In this document: in pieces, positions 1-9,243 of the stretch
Position numbering within the stretch: the stretch's first letter is position 1
Layout: every line of letters begins with the position of its first letter
Made by a program: the position numbers and the translations under genes
The notes under the pieces: model-generated
What the model was told of the DNA's origin: nothing
What the model saw: only the letters and a program-made list of their open reading frames with translations
The model's database searches: none
Assembly (NCBI RefSeq): GCF_900129615.1
Contig: NZ_FQWI01000009.1
Span: forward strand, 124,001-188,000
Source: Pectobacterium carotovorum
GTDB taxonomy: Bacteria; Pseudomonadota; Gammaproteobacteria; Enterobacterales; Enterobacteriaceae
Length of the DNA: 64,000 nt
Direction of reading: 5' to 3'

Positions 1-2
1 AT

Positions 3-449
3 TTATCCTGCCCAATGTCGCGTCTGGCAGGGTTGCGGCGGGCAACGCAGCTCACCGCGTTGATTGCGGGCGCGGTGTACCTGATTTTTCCGACTACGAT
101 GGTGTATCCGCAGGTCGTCGGGGACGATTTTTCCACGCGTGTGCTACAGCTTTTGCTGTTTATCGACTCGCCACAGAATTGCCTGCCGTCGCTGCATATT
201 GCGCTAACGGTGCTGGCGGTGTGGGCGATGAGCGATGGCCAGCAGAAGGTGAAAACCGGCTTTTATCTTCTCTGGGGCATCGCGATTGCCTTTTCCATCC
301 TGCAACTGCGCCGCCACCTGTTCATCGATCTGGTGACTGGCGCGATGCTGGCGGGGATCGCGGGATGGGTCTTTCTGCGTAGCCGAGAGGCGGTGAAGGC
401 CATTTCCCCAGCGGCTCCGCTGCCTAACGACAAGCAGCATCAGGAATGA
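3..449 (+). CDS. PAP2-superfamily phosphatase-like membrane protein, 5' end outside window
   Basis: The frame is open to the window edge and the first ATG (15) has no ribosome binding site, so the N-terminus lies upstream. The visible part is hydrophobic with three or four membrane segments. Counted from that ATG, it has the PAP2-type motifs PSLH (about residues 58-61) and RRHLFID (H101, D105). The PSLH form, in place of PSGH, is typical of the inositol-phosphoceramide-synthase-like branch. The family removes or transfers phosphate groups on lipids; the substrate is unknown. It ends 4 bases before a sterol-desaturase-type gene, so it probably belongs to the same lipid operon. Confidence 0.72.
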   Translation, partial: LSCPMSRLAGLRRATQLTALIAGAVYLIFPTTMVYPQVVGDDFSTRVLQLLLFIDSPQNCLPSLHIALTVLAVWAMSDGQQKVKTGFYLLWGIAIAFSILQLRRHLFIDLVTGAMLAGIAGWVFLRSREAVKAISPAAPLPNDKQHQE

Positions 450-453
450 CATC

Positions 454-1578
454 ATGATCGATTTGGCACTACCCATTGTCTTCATGCTGGTTGTGGTGAT
501 TGGCGAAGCGCTGGTTTTACAGTGGATGCAGCGTGAAACGGTGAACTGGCATGACGTGGTTTTCAACCTGAATTCAGGGCATATCATGCTGTGGCTCTTT
601 CGCAGCGTGGAAATTTTTTGCTATGGCTATGTCGCGGCGCATTTCAGTTTTGGCTGGGTGGAAACCTGGCCGCCGGTGCTGATGTGGCTGTTCGCGATAC
701 TCGCCTGGGATTTCGGTTTCTATTGGCTACACCGCCTGCACCACACCTTCGGCGTGCTGTGGGCGGTGCATGTGGTTCATCATCAGGGCGAGCATTTCAA
801 TCTGTCGCTGGGCGTGCGTAACTCCTGGTATTCCTCGCTGACTTCGATTCCGTTCTTCCTGATTCTGGCGCTGCTCGGCGTTCCGCTATACGTGTTCGTC
901 ACCGTTTCCATCCTGCATTACAGCGTTCAACTGTTTAACCATAATGCCATGACGCCCAAACTGGGCTGGCTGGAGAAGGTGCTGGTGACACCGGCACACC
1001 ATCGCGTACACCACGTGAACGACCGGGCGTACGCCGATAAGAACTTCGGCGGTACCTTTATTTTTTGGGACAAGCTGTTCGGCAGCTTTTGTCCGCAGCT
1101 GCCTGACACGCCTTTCCGATACGGCGCGGGTCGGGAAATACCCTCGAAAAACCCGTTTTGGGCCAGTAATCTGCCTTTTCTGTCGTACCTGAAACTGTCG
1201 GTGCGCCGTACGCGTCAGGCGACGTTTCACTGTACGCCGATGGCGTTGATTGCTGGTGCAATGCTGCTGTTTGCGCTGGTGGTGGGCTACGTCTACCTGT
1301 ATGGCTACGGCTATGATTCCGCCGATCTGTCGCAGGCGGCGCTCTTCCTATTGCTGGTGGCGGGGGCGGTTGCGCTGGGCGGCATTTCCGAAGGACGACG
1401 CTGGGGTATTTACGTTTGGCTGCTGGTGGGGCTGCTATTCCCTGCCGTGTTTCTTGTCTATCTGGGCTGGGAAGCGCTCTACTGGAAGATGGCGATGCTG
1501 ATGCTGGCGCTGCACGGGCTGGCGATGGCGGTCGGCTGGGGCCGACGCCCCCTGATTGAGGAGCATGAAAATGTCTAG
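454..1578 (+). CDS. Sterol desaturase / fatty acid hydroxylase family membrane protein
   Basis: This 374-residue membrane protein carries the three histidine boxes of the fatty acid hydroxylase superfamily: HRLHH (93-97), HVVHH (106-110) and HHRVHH (182-187). These bind a di-iron centre that hydroxylates or desaturates a lipid chain. Four hydrophobic segments lie in the first 160 residues and more in the C-terminal 100 residues, longer than the minimal family domain. The start is 4 bases after the previous stop, and the 3' end overlaps the next gene by 8 bases, which suggests translational coupling. The substrate cannot be read from sequence; the neighbours suggest an acyl chain or a lipid head group. 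Confidence 0.85.
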   Translation: MIDLALPIVFMLVVVIGEALVLQWMQRETVNWHDVVFNLNSGHIMLWLFRSVEIFCYGYVAAHFSFGWVETWPPVLMWLFAILAWDFGFYWLHRLHHTFGVLWAVHVVHHQGEHFNLSLGVRNSWYSSLTSIPFFLILALLGVPLYVFVTVSILHYSVQLFNHNAMTPKLGWLEKVLVTPAHHRVHHVNDRAYADKNFGGTFIFWDKLFGSFCPQLPDTPFRYGAGREIPSKNPFWASNLPFLSYLKLSVRRTRQATFHCTPMALIAGAMLLFALVVGYVYLYGYGYDSADLSQAALFLLLVAGAVALGGISEGRRWGIYVWLLVGLLFPAVFLVYLGWEALYWKMAMLMLALHGLAMAVGWGRRPLIEEHENV

Positions 1579-2698
1579 TGTGCTTCCCGCCAAACTGTAT
1601 CCTGCGAAGGGCGAACAGGCTTTCCATCGGGCATTGCAGCGGGAAACGTCGGCCTATCTCCGCGCTAATCACGATCATCGCTTTGCCGATAGCGGGCAGT
1701 TTATTAAGGCCGGATTACTCTTTTTATGCTGCATCACCTGTTATGCCCTTTGTTTAGTGCAGCAGGCGGCATGGGCGTTCTTCCTGAGCTATTTTTCTTT
1801 CATCATGCTGTCGATGTTATTGAATATCATCGTTAATCATGACGCCTCCCATAATACCTTTTTCCGCAGTCCGACACTGAACCGCGTGGTCGGGCGCATC
1901 GTCACGTTGCCATTAGGCATCGATCCCGATTACTGGCGTTTGCGTCACGTGGACTTCCACCATCTTTATCCGAATGTGGAACATTACGATCTGGATACGG
2001 AAGAGAATGGGGTTTTCCGCCAAACGCCTTTTCAGCGCCACCGTTCCTACATGCGTTATCAGCATCTTTACTGGCCGCTGGTGGCCGCGTTCTCGCTCCC
2101 TTATATCGCCTGGATTTTTGATTGGGCCGATCGCTTGGGTAAAACCCCCGTTAATGCTCGTTCAGTACAGTTAGGCTACCGTGGATGGATGATTTTTATC
2201 GGCAGTAAAATCGGCCATGTCCTGCTGTTATTGGTTGTTCCCATCATGGTGGGGGCGGCACACGGCATTAGCCCGGGCATCGTGCTGTTAAGCTATTTGC
2301 TGGGTCAAATGTTGGCCTCGTTGCTGGTGGTGTTTTTACTGCTGGGTACGCACTGGGCTGAAGCTGAGTTTTATGCCGTTGCCGATACAGAGGCGATGCC
2401 TCAAGGCTGGTATCAGCACAACTTTGCGACCGCCTGTGACTGGCAGCCGACGCCGCGCTGGCTTGAGCACTGGACGGGAGGGTTAAACCTGCACCTGACA
2501 CACCATCTTTTCCCTGGCTGGCATCATCGCCATTACCCCGCGCTAGCTGGTATCTTACGGCGCGTGGCCGCCGAGCATGGCATGAACTATCGCTGCATTA
2601 CCTATCGTGAGCTACTGGCTAGCCAGCGACGGTTTTTAAAATCGATGGGTGAGGGGAACGATCGGCGTACCGTGCAACATGGCTCAGAGGAAGAATGA
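1571..2698 (+). CDS. Fatty acid desaturase (first of tandem pair)
   Basis: Integral membrane di-iron desaturase of 375 residues. It has the histidine boxes HDASH (90-94), HVDFHH (126-131) and, near the C-terminus, HLTHH (308-312) followed by LFPGWHHRHYPAL. This is the COG3239-like arrangement, but the usual QIEHH third box is HLTHH. Start chosen at ATG 1571, because AGGAG at 1559-1563 has 7-base spacing to it; ATG 1565 lies only 1 base from that site. It overlaps the hydroxylase gene upstream and the second desaturase downstream. It probably inserts a double bond into an acyl chain; position and carrier are unknown. Confidence 0.85.
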   Translation: MSSVLPAKLYPAKGEQAFHRALQRETSAYLRANHDHRFADSGQFIKAGLLFLCCITCYALCLVQQAAWAFFLSYFSFIMLSMLLNIIVNHDASHNTFFRSPTLNRVVGRIVTLPLGIDPDYWRLRHVDFHHLYPNVEHYDLDTEENGVFRQTPFQRHRSYMRYQHLYWPLVAAFSLPYIAWIFDWADRLGKTPVNARSVQLGYRGWMIFIGSKIGHVLLLLVVPIMVGAAHGISPGIVLLSYLLGQMLASLLVVFLLLGTHWAEAEFYAVADTEAMPQGWYQHNFATACDWQPTPRWLEHWTGGLNLHLTHHLFPGWHHRHYPALAGILRRVAAEHGMNYRCITYRELLASQRRFLKSMGEGNDRRTVQHGSEEE

Positions 2699-3795
2699 TG
2701 CTCGCACCGCTGAAGCCGCTACGTTATGAACAAGGTCGCGATCTGGCATTGCATCGGGCGCTGATGAAAGCCGCGAATGACTATCTGGCAGCAGCGGGCG
2801 ACCACCGTTTTGCCAACGCTGGGTTTATCGGCAAGATGCTGTTTCTGGTGGCGCTGTGTCTGACGTTTTATGGTTTCAGCCTCTGGCAGACGACGCTGTG
2901 GGGTTTTGCTGGTTGCTACTTTGGTTTTATTTTTACCGCCATGTTTCTGGCGGTGAACGTGGTGCATGACGCCTCGCATAACGTCTTTTTCCGGCGGCCG
3001 TGGGCGAATCGTCTGCTCAATATTGTGGTGAGCATTCCGCTCGGCATGGATTCCGACTGCTGGCGAGTGCGGCATGTGATTTTTCATCATGCGCACGTCA
3101 ACGTACAGCACTACGATCTGGATATCGAAGAGAATGGCGTTTTGCGGCAATCGCCCTATCATCGGTTTCGCTTTTTTATGCGCGCCCAGCGCTACTACTG
3201 GCCGATGGTGGCGTCGCTGACATTCCCCTGCATCATCTGGTTTTTTGACTGGCTCGATCGTGCGGGGAAAACGCAGGTGACACGCAATATGACGCTTCAA
3301 GGTGGTAAGGGCTGGGGTATTTTCCTGTTATCAAAAGCGCTGCATGCTCTGCTGGCATTGGCGATCCCCTATTGGCTGTTGTCGCCGACACCCGTCAGCG
3401 CCGGTGCGCTGTTGCTGGTTTATCTGCTGAGCCAAATGCTGTCATCGCTGATTTTTGTCGTACTGATTCTGGGGTCGCATTGGGCAAAGGGAACGTTCTA
3501 TCAGGCACCGGAAGATGGCTTATTCAGGCATGGTCGCTATCAGCACGTTTTTTCCACCACGGTGGACTGGACGACTCGGCCCGTCTGGCTTGGCTACTGG
3601 CTGGGGCAGCTCAATATGCACCTGACCCACCATATTTTCCCCAACTGGAATCATCGGCATTATCCCGCGCTGTCGAAAATTATTGCGGAGGTTGCTCCGC
3701 GTTACGGCATTGATTATCAATGCATTACGTTGAAAGCGATTTTAGTTGAACAACAGCGCTTTCTTAAAAAGATGGGAAATGGCAGCAAGAAATAG
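2695..3795 (+). CDS. Fatty acid desaturase (second of tandem pair)
   Basis: A 366-residue paralogue of the preceding gene with the same layout: HDASH (91-95), HVIFHH (127-132) and HLTHH (309-313) with IFPNWNHRHYPAL. The two proteins share long colinear stretches, so they come from a duplication. The ATGATG start overlaps the previous stop, with GAGGAAG just upstream. Two kept copies suggest different positions or substrates, for example sequential desaturation. It ends the apparent operon; about 60 bases separate it from the next gene, which has its own leader. Confidence 0.85.
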   Translation: MMLAPLKPLRYEQGRDLALHRALMKAANDYLAAAGDHRFANAGFIGKMLFLVALCLTFYGFSLWQTTLWGFAGCYFGFIFTAMFLAVNVVHDASHNVFFRRPWANRLLNIVVSIPLGMDSDCWRVRHVIFHHAHVNVQHYDLDIEENGVLRQSPYHRFRFFMRAQRYYWPMVASLTFPCIIWFFDWLDRAGKTQVTRNMTLQGGKGWGIFLLSKALHALLALAIPYWLLSPTPVSAGALLLVYLLSQMLSSLIFVVLILGSHWAKGTFYQAPEDGLFRHGRYQHVFSTTVDWTTRPVWLGYWLGQLNMHLTHHIFPNWNHRHYPALSKIIAEVAPRYGIDYQCITLKAILVEQQRFLKKMGNGSKK

Positions 3796-3855
3796 CCCGT
3801 TATCTATTTTTATTAATAAGTTAGGTTTTCATCTGTATTCAAGGAGCGAGACTTC

Positions 3856-4785
3856 ATGCGTTATTTATCTCTGGCCGTTTCATCCCTGCTGTTTTTCTTC
3901 ACCTCGTCCGTCTGGGCGATGGATTGCAGCAAGGCCAGTACAGACACCGAAAAAATGATTTGTGCCAGCAGCCGTTTGCAGCAGCTTGATGCGGTATTAA
4001 ACAAGGCCTATCAGGGTTATGTGAAAAAGGCAGACAAAGCGCAAGCGCGTCAGGAGCAGCGCACGTGGCTGGCCGAGCGTGACCGCTGTAAGGATGACGT
4101 TTGTCTGGGGAATGAGATGGTTTCCCGTATTCAGGCGCTTTCCGGCAGTGAAAATATTTCCCTGATTACTCAGGCATCAGGCCAGTGGGACTTCGTTCTC
4201 AGCGTGGCGACGTGCAATCTCGACTCTTCTTACTCAACCTGCGAAGGCCCCGGTACGCTGGATATCTTTAAGAAAGGGCGTGGTGACCTGTTCCAGCGTA
4301 TCAACATGGAAAATATGTTCATCGAGCTGAACAATAAGGGCGAAGTCACCGCGAATCTGGTTGAGGTCTACGGTGAGAACAACAGCGGGCTGGTGATTGA
4401 TGACGCTAACTTCGATCACCACGCGGATATCATGCTGCGTAATGGTAATAACGGCGCTTACGGCGGGCCGTCTTACGACGTCTACCTGTTTGATGTGGAA
4501 AAGCAGCAGTTTACCCAGAATGCGCCGCTGACCGAGTTAGCCAGCTCCAACCTCGGCCTGTTCGAGATTGATGAGAAAAGTAAGACCATCACGACGTTTA
4601 CCAAAAGCGGCTGCTGCTGGCACCAATGGTCTACCTACCAGATAGCCAATAATAAGCCTGTCCTGATTGTCGAAACCACGGAAGCCTACTCCGAAGAGAA
4701 ACAGGCGATGGTCGCCACCACCCGCGAGCTGGTGGGCGGCAAGTGGAAGGTGAAGGAAGAGATAGTAAAAGTCGACGAACAGTAA
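3856..4785 (+). CDS. Secreted protein with N-terminal LprI-like (lysozyme-inhibitor) domain
   Basis: A 309-residue protein with a clear signal peptide, probably cleaved after residue 21 (VWA/MD). The mature N-terminus (about 22-95) matches the LprI-like, DUF1311-type pattern: MDCSKA, a short helix with EKMIC, and a final R-x-WLAERDRC, with paired cysteines. The remaining 200 residues resemble a beta-rich periplasmic domain that I do not recognise. LprI-type domains are linked to lysozyme inhibition in some bacteria, but this protein's role is unknown. An AGGAGCGAG ribosome site precedes ATG 3856. It appears monocistronic and is followed by a perfect hairpin. Confidence 0.75.
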   Translation: MRYLSLAVSSLLFFFTSSVWAMDCSKASTDTEKMICASSRLQQLDAVLNKAYQGYVKKADKAQARQEQRTWLAERDRCKDDVCLGNEMVSRIQALSGSENISLITQASGQWDFVLSVATCNLDSSYSTCEGPGTLDIFKKGRGDLFQRINMENMFIELNNKGEVTANLVEVYGENNSGLVIDDANFDHHADIMLRNGNNGAYGGPSYDVYLFDVEKQQFTQNAPLTELASSNLGLFEIDEKSKTITTFTKSGCCWHQWSTYQIANNKPVLIVETTEAYSEEKQAMVATTRELVGGKWKVKEEIVKVDEQ

Positions 4786-4802
4786 TATTTCCCTGCTTCA
4801 CA

Positions 4803-4834
4803 GACAGACGCCGTAGTGGAATGCGGCGTCTGTC
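4803..4834. terminator. Perfect hairpin after the LprI-like gene
   Basis: Inverted repeat GACAGACGCCG / CGGCGTCTGTC, 11-base perfect arms with a 10-base loop, 17 bases past the stop codon. No T-run follows, so it may be a transcript 3'-end stabiliser or a weak terminator rather than a strong intrinsic one. No other element was recognised up to the aldA start at 5075. Confidence 0.5.
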
Positions 4835-5074
4835 ACCGCCCCGCTCATTCCCACTCTGCCGTTATTCCCCTGCATTCTCCGATACTTTGCAAAAGTGTTA
4901 CGTCAGACGTTCTCTGTATGACTTTTTTGCCACTTGCCAGATCGAGATGGCAGCCATGAAAAGGTAAATGCAGTGCAGATCGCGCAGCATGGCAAAACTT
5001 CACAAAAAAGACGTGTTTTATTAACAACTCGTTTATGCGTTGTATTCTCTAACCCTACTTTGGAGATGCCTGAC

Positions 5075-6514
5075 ATGAGCACCACCCAAAAACGTATGTA
5101 CATCAACGGTGAGTTTGTTGAAAACAGAAGCGGGAAGTGGATTGATGTGGTGAACCCAGCCACAGAGCAGGTTATTTCACAGATCCCGGAAGGCTCCGCT
5201 GACGACGCAAAGAGAGCGATAGAGGCGGCAGAAGCTGCGCAGCCGGGCTGGGAAGCGCTGCCTGCGGTTGAGCGAGGCGTCTGGCTGCACAAGATTGCCG
5301 ATGGTATTCGCGAACGCGAAGCCGAACTGACCGACACTATCATCGCAGAAGGCGGTAAAACGCACGGCCTGGCGCAGACGGAAGTGCTGTTCACCGCTGA
5401 CTATCTCGACTACATGGCAGAGTGGGCGCGCCGTTATGAAGGCGAAATCATTCAGAGCGACCGCCCGAATGAAAATATCTTCGTCTTCCGCAAAGCGATT
5501 GGCGTCACGACCGGCATTCTGCCGTGGAACTTCCCCTTCTTCCTGATCGCGCGTAAAGCGGCTCCGGCGCTGATCACTGGCAATACCATCGTCATCAAAC
5601 CGAGCGAGATTACACCGAATAATGCGGTGATTTTCGCCGAAATCATTCACAAAATTGGTCTGCCGAAAGGCGTCATCAATTTCGTTACCGGCTATGGCCC
5701 AACGGTAGGGCAAGAGCTGGCTGCTAACCCGAAAGTCGGCATGGTCAGCCTGACTGGCAGCGTGGCGGCGGGGATTGCCACCATGACGGCGGCGGCGCAG
5801 AACGTCACGAAGGTGTCGCTGGAACTGGGCGGCAAAGCGCCCGCTATCGTGATGGACGATGCCGATCTCGATCTGGCTGTGAAAGCGATTGTCAGCTCTC
5901 GCGTGATCAACAGCGGGCAGGTGTGTAACTGCGCCGAGCGCGTTTACGTGCAGAAAGGCATTTACGACGAGTTTATCTCCCGTATTAAAACTGCGATGGA
6001 GCAGGTGACCTTCGGCAACACGGCGGAGAAAAAAGCGCTGGATATGGGGCCGTTGATCAGCGCAGCGGCGCGACAGCGTGTAGAAGACAAAGTGGCGAAA
6101 GCGGTATCACAGGGCGCGAAAGTGCTGCTCGGCGGCCAGCGCGAAAGTGGTACGGGCTATTTCTACCCGCCAACGCTGCTGGTGGATGTGAAACAAGACA
6201 TGCCGATCATGCACGAAGAAGTGTTTGGCCCGGTGCTGCCCGTCGCGACTTTCGACACGCTGGAAGAGGCGATTACGATGGCGAACGACAGCGAATATGG
6301 CCTGACGTCGTCGATCTATACTCAGAATATCAATACCGCGATGAAGGCGTTGAAAGGGCTGAAATTCGGCGAAACCTACATCAACCGTGAGAACTTCGAG
6401 GCGATGCAGGGCTTCCATGCTGGCTGGCGTAAATCCGGTGTGGGTGGAGCGGACGGCAAGCATGGCTTGCAGGAATATCTGCAAACGCATGTCGCGTACC
6501 TTCAATTTCACTAA
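5075..6514 (+). CDS. aldA: Lactaldehyde dehydrogenase / aldehyde dehydrogenase A
   Basis: NAD-dependent aldehyde dehydrogenase of 479 residues, the same length as E. coli AldA and very similar throughout. It oxidises L-lactaldehyde (from fucose or rhamnose breakdown) to L-lactate and also glycolaldehyde. Visible family features are WNFP (151-154), the general-base glutamate in LELGGKAP (about E250) and the nucleophile in GQVCNC (about C284). The frame is open upstream, but ATG 5075 is chosen because GGAG at 5062-5065 sits 9 bases away and the N-terminus then matches E. coli. The next gene, lldD, uses the lactate product. Confidence 0.95.
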   Translation: MSTTQKRMYINGEFVENRSGKWIDVVNPATEQVISQIPEGSADDAKRAIEAAEAAQPGWEALPAVERGVWLHKIADGIREREAELTDTIIAEGGKTHGLAQTEVLFTADYLDYMAEWARRYEGEIIQSDRPNENIFVFRKAIGVTTGILPWNFPFFLIARKAAPALITGNTIVIKPSEITPNNAVIFAEIIHKIGLPKGVINFVTGYGPTVGQELAANPKVGMVSLTGSVAAGIATMTAAAQNVTKVSLELGGKAPAIVMDDADLDLAVKAIVSSRVINSGQVCNCAERVYVQKGIYDEFISRIKTAMEQVTFGNTAEKKALDMGPLISAAARQRVEDKVAKAVSQGAKVLLGGQRESGTGYFYPPTLLVDVKQDMPIMHEEVFGPVLPVATFDTLEEAITMANDSEYGLTSSIYTQNINTAMKALKGLKFGETYINRENFEAMQGFHAGWRKSGVGGADGKHGLQEYLQTHVAYLQFH

Positions 6515-6568
6515 AAGCAATTTCACCAAAGGTAATGATGCTTGCCTAAGTGTGGATTGAGGGGGAAA

Positions 6569-6607
6569 CACGGTGATGAGGTTCCCGCAGGGATACCTCG
6601 CACCGTG
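6569..6607. repeat. Two-tier inverted repeat between aldA and lldD
   Basis: CACGGTG (6569-6575) pairs with CACCGTG (6601-6607), and inside it GAGGT (6578-6582) pairs with ACCTC (6595-6599). The predicted stem lies 55 bases after aldA and has no T-run. It could be an mRNA processing or stabilising element, or part of a leader for lldD. Confidence 0.5.
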
Positions 6608-6713
6608 GTAGCCCCCGGTATCTCGATCTTTAAACGATCGGCATGAGTTTTATCCACGGTCATGCTACTTACCATAACAGTGGCACAAACAAGAAGAAGG
6701 ATGGGAAAGGACG

Positions 6714-7874
6714 ATGATCATCTCTGCTTCAACGGATTACCGGGCGGCGGCGCAGCGTAAGCTGCCGCCGTTTCTTTTCCACTACGCCGATGGCGGTGCG
6801 TATGGTGAGCACACGCTCAGGCGTAATACCGCCGATCTGGCGGATATCGCGCTGCGTCAGCGTATCTTGAAAAATGTCTCCGACCTGAGTCTGGAAACCC
6901 AACTGTTCGGCGAAAAACTGGCGATGCCGGTGGTGCTGGCACCCGTTGGCCTGACCGGCATGTACGCCCGACGCGGCGAGGTTCAGGCTGCCCGTGCGGC
7001 GGCGCAGAAGGGTATTCCCTTTACGCTGTCTACCGTTTCTGTCTGCCCGATTGAGGAAGTCGCACCCACTATCGATCGGCCGCTGTGGTTTCAGCTCTAC
7101 GTGTTAAAAGATCGCGGCTTTATGCGCAACGTGTTGGAACGTGCGCAGGCGGCGGGGATCAAGACGCTGGTCTTTACCGTGGATATGCCGACGCCGGGTG
7201 CGCGCTATCGTGATGCCCATTCCGGTATGAGCGGACCGAATGCGGCGATACGTCGCGTTTTGCAGGCGATGGTGCATCCACAGTGGGCATGGGACGTTGG
7301 CCTGAACGGTAAGCCGCACGATTTGGGGAATGTTTCCGCCTATCGCGGTACGCCGACGACGCTGGAGAATTATATCGGCTGGCTGGCAGAGAATTTCGAT
7401 TCCTCTATTTCGTGGCAGGATTTGGCGTGGATCCGCGAGATGTGGAAAGGGCCGATGATCATCAAAGGTATCCTCGACCCGGAAGATGCCAAAGAGGCGG
7501 TGAGGTTTGGCGCAGACGGCATCGTGGTTTCCAACCACGGCGGTCGTCAACTGGACGGCGTGCTCTCGACGGCACATGCGCTGCCCGCTATCGCCGATGC
7601 GGTGAAAGGTGAGATCACCATTCTGGCGGATTCCGGTATTCGTACCGGGCTGGACGTGGTGCGCATGATAGCGCTGGGGGCGGACAGTGTGATGCTCGGG
7701 CGCGCGTTTGTCTACGCGCTGGCCGCCGCGGGCGAAGCGGGCGTGGTTAACCTGCTGAACCTGATCGAAAAAGAGATGCGTGTAGCGATGACGCTCACGG
7801 GGGCTAAATCCATTGCCGACATCACCACGGATTCACTGGTGCAAGCGACCCAGCGGCGACTGGATGGCCTGTAA
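6714..7874 (+). CDS. lldD: L-lactate dehydrogenase, FMN-dependent
   Basis: FMN-dependent alpha-hydroxy-acid dehydrogenase of 386 residues, colinear with E. coli LldD (396) but about 10 residues shorter at the C-terminus. It oxidises L-lactate to pyruvate and feeds electrons to the membrane quinone pool. The active-site histidine lies in [10 protein letters not shown] (about H275), with MSGPNAA and DSGIRTG forming part of the FMN and substrate site. The E. coli partners lldP (permease) and lldR (regulator) are not next to it here; instead it follows aldA by 200 bases. A GGGAAAGGACG ribosome site precedes the ATG. Confidence 0.95.
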   Translation: MIISASTDYRAAAQRKLPPFLFHYADGGAYGEHTLRRNTADLADIALRQRILKNVSDLSLETQLFGEKLAMPVVLAPVGLTGMYARRGEVQAARAAAQKGIPFTLSTVSVCPIEEVAPTIDRPLWFQLYVLKDRGFMRNVLERAQAAGIKTLVFTVDMPTPGARYRDAHSGMSGPNAAIRRVLQAMVHPQWAWDVGLNGKPHDLGNVSAYRGTPTTLENYIGWLAENFDSSISWQDLAWIREMWKGPMIIKGILDPEDAKEAVRFGADGIVVSNHGGRQLDGVLSTAHALPAIADAVKGEITILADSGIRTGLDVVRMIALGADSVMLGRAFVYALAAAGEAGVVNLLNLIEKEMRVAMTLTGAKSIADITTDSLVQATQRRLDGL

Positions 7875-8018
7875 GCACGGATGACGCGGTGAGAGCATTT
7901 ACCGTCTCCTCGCCGCGCTTTCTGATGGCTTTTCACCGGACGACGGCTTTTTCCTGTATTGCAAACGCCCCACTTCGTTCTATATTTCGAGAGCAGATTG
8001 AACGAAGGGGAAATCGTT

Positions 8019-9233
8019 GTGAATATTAAAGGGCTTACGAAGGGATTCTTCATCCTTATCTTATTTATCGTCACGCTGGCGTTTTTTGACATCTTGGCAC
8101 CGTATTATTCCGCCATCTTATGGGCGGCGGTGCTGGCCATTATCTTCCATCCGCTGAAAAGCAAAATTCGGCAAAAATTAAACGATCGCAACGGTGTTGC
8201 CTCGTTGCTAACCGTCCTGATCATCTTCCTGCTCGTCTTCATTCCGTTGGGCGTGATTGTTTCCTCGCTGGTGGTTGAAATTAACGGGGTTTACACCCGA
8301 TTGCAGGACAGTAATACGCAATTCCCGGTAGTGCTGGCGGAGCTAATTCAGCATCTGCCGAAGTGGGCGCGACATTTCCTCGCGGAACACAATCTGGATA
8401 ACGCCGCCAAAATACAGCAAGAGCTGTCTCAGGTTGTGCTGAAAGGTGGGCAATATCTTGCGGGAAGCGTGCTGCTGATCGGCAAAGGGACATTCACCTT
8501 CTTCATTGGTTTTGGGGTGATGCTCTACCTGCTTTTCTTCCTCCTGAAAGACGGTGCCTATCTAGTCAACCTGATTTTGGAATCACTACCGCTTTCTACC
8601 CATGTTAAGCATCATCTGCTGGTGAAGTTTGCTGCTGTATCTCGGGCGACCGTGAAAGGCACCGTGGTTGTGGCGATTGTGCAGGGGACATTGGGCGGGA
8701 TTGCATTCTCCATCGCAGGAATAGAAGGCAGACTGCTGTGGGGCTCGCTGATGGCGTTCCTGTCGCTAATCCCCGCCGTGGGCTCGGCGATTATCTGGGT
8801 GCCTGCTGCCGTCTTCCTGTTCGCGACGGATATGCTCTGGCAAGCCATCTTCATTGTCGCTTTCTTCGTGCTGGTAATTGGGCTAGTGGATAACATTCTG
8901 CGTCCGCTGCTGGTGGGGAAAGACACCAAAATGCCGGATTACCTGATTCTGATTGCTACGCTGGGCGGCATGGAAATCTACGGCATCAACGGTTTTGTGA
9001 TCGGCCCGCTGATTGCGGCGCTGTTCATCGCCTGCTGGAACATCCTCTCCGGTCGCGACAATCAGGAAAATATTGAAGGCATTGACGAAGATTTTATCGA
9101 GGAAGGTCGTCTGTACGCGAGTTCGGTCAATCCCGAAGAGGCCGATACGGCGGTGAGTCAATCTGCGGATAGCAAGACGGCAACTGAGCAAACGGTGGAA
9201 AGCCAAGGCGCGGAGAATAAGAAGGTAGAATGA
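8019..9233 (+). CDS. AI-2E family transporter (PerM/YdiK-like membrane protein)
   Basis: Polytopic inner-membrane protein of 404 residues with the AI-2E transporter family pattern: two N-terminal membrane helices, an amphipathic soluble stretch (about 80-150), then several helices ending with LPIGPLIAAL-like residues (here VIGPLIAAL). Some members export AI-2 and others sodium or protons; the substrate is not predictable. The last 50 residues are acidic and low-complexity. Start chosen at GTG 8019, because AAGGGGA at 8005-8011 is well placed; an in-frame ATG at 7959 has no such site. Confidence 0.85.
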   Translation: MNIKGLTKGFFILILFIVTLAFFDILAPYYSAILWAAVLAIIFHPLKSKIRQKLNDRNGVASLLTVLIIFLLVFIPLGVIVSSLVVEINGVYTRLQDSNTQFPVVLAELIQHLPKWARHFLAEHNLDNAAKIQQELSQVVLKGGQYLAGSVLLIGKGTFTFFIGFGVMLYLLFFLLKDGAYLVNLILESLPLSTHVKHHLLVKFAAVSRATVKGTVVVAIVQGTLGGIAFSIAGIEGRLLWGSLMAFLSLIPAVGSAIIWVPAAVFLFATDMLWQAIFIVAFFVLVIGLVDNILRPLLVGKDTKMPDYLILIATLGGMEIYGINGFVIGPLIAALFIACWNILSGRDNQENIEGIDEDFIEEGRLYASSVNPEEADTAVSQSADSKTATEQTVESQGAENKKVE

Positions 9234-9243
9234 GTCGCTTGTG

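Noticed and set aside
4934-5074. Upstream extension of aldA by 47 codons
   Set aside because: It has no ribosome site, and the ATG at 5075 has a good site and matches the known AldA length.
6515-6713. Possible small gene between aldA and lldD
   Set aside because: Only the hairpin and the lldD ribosome site could be identified; short frames lack support.
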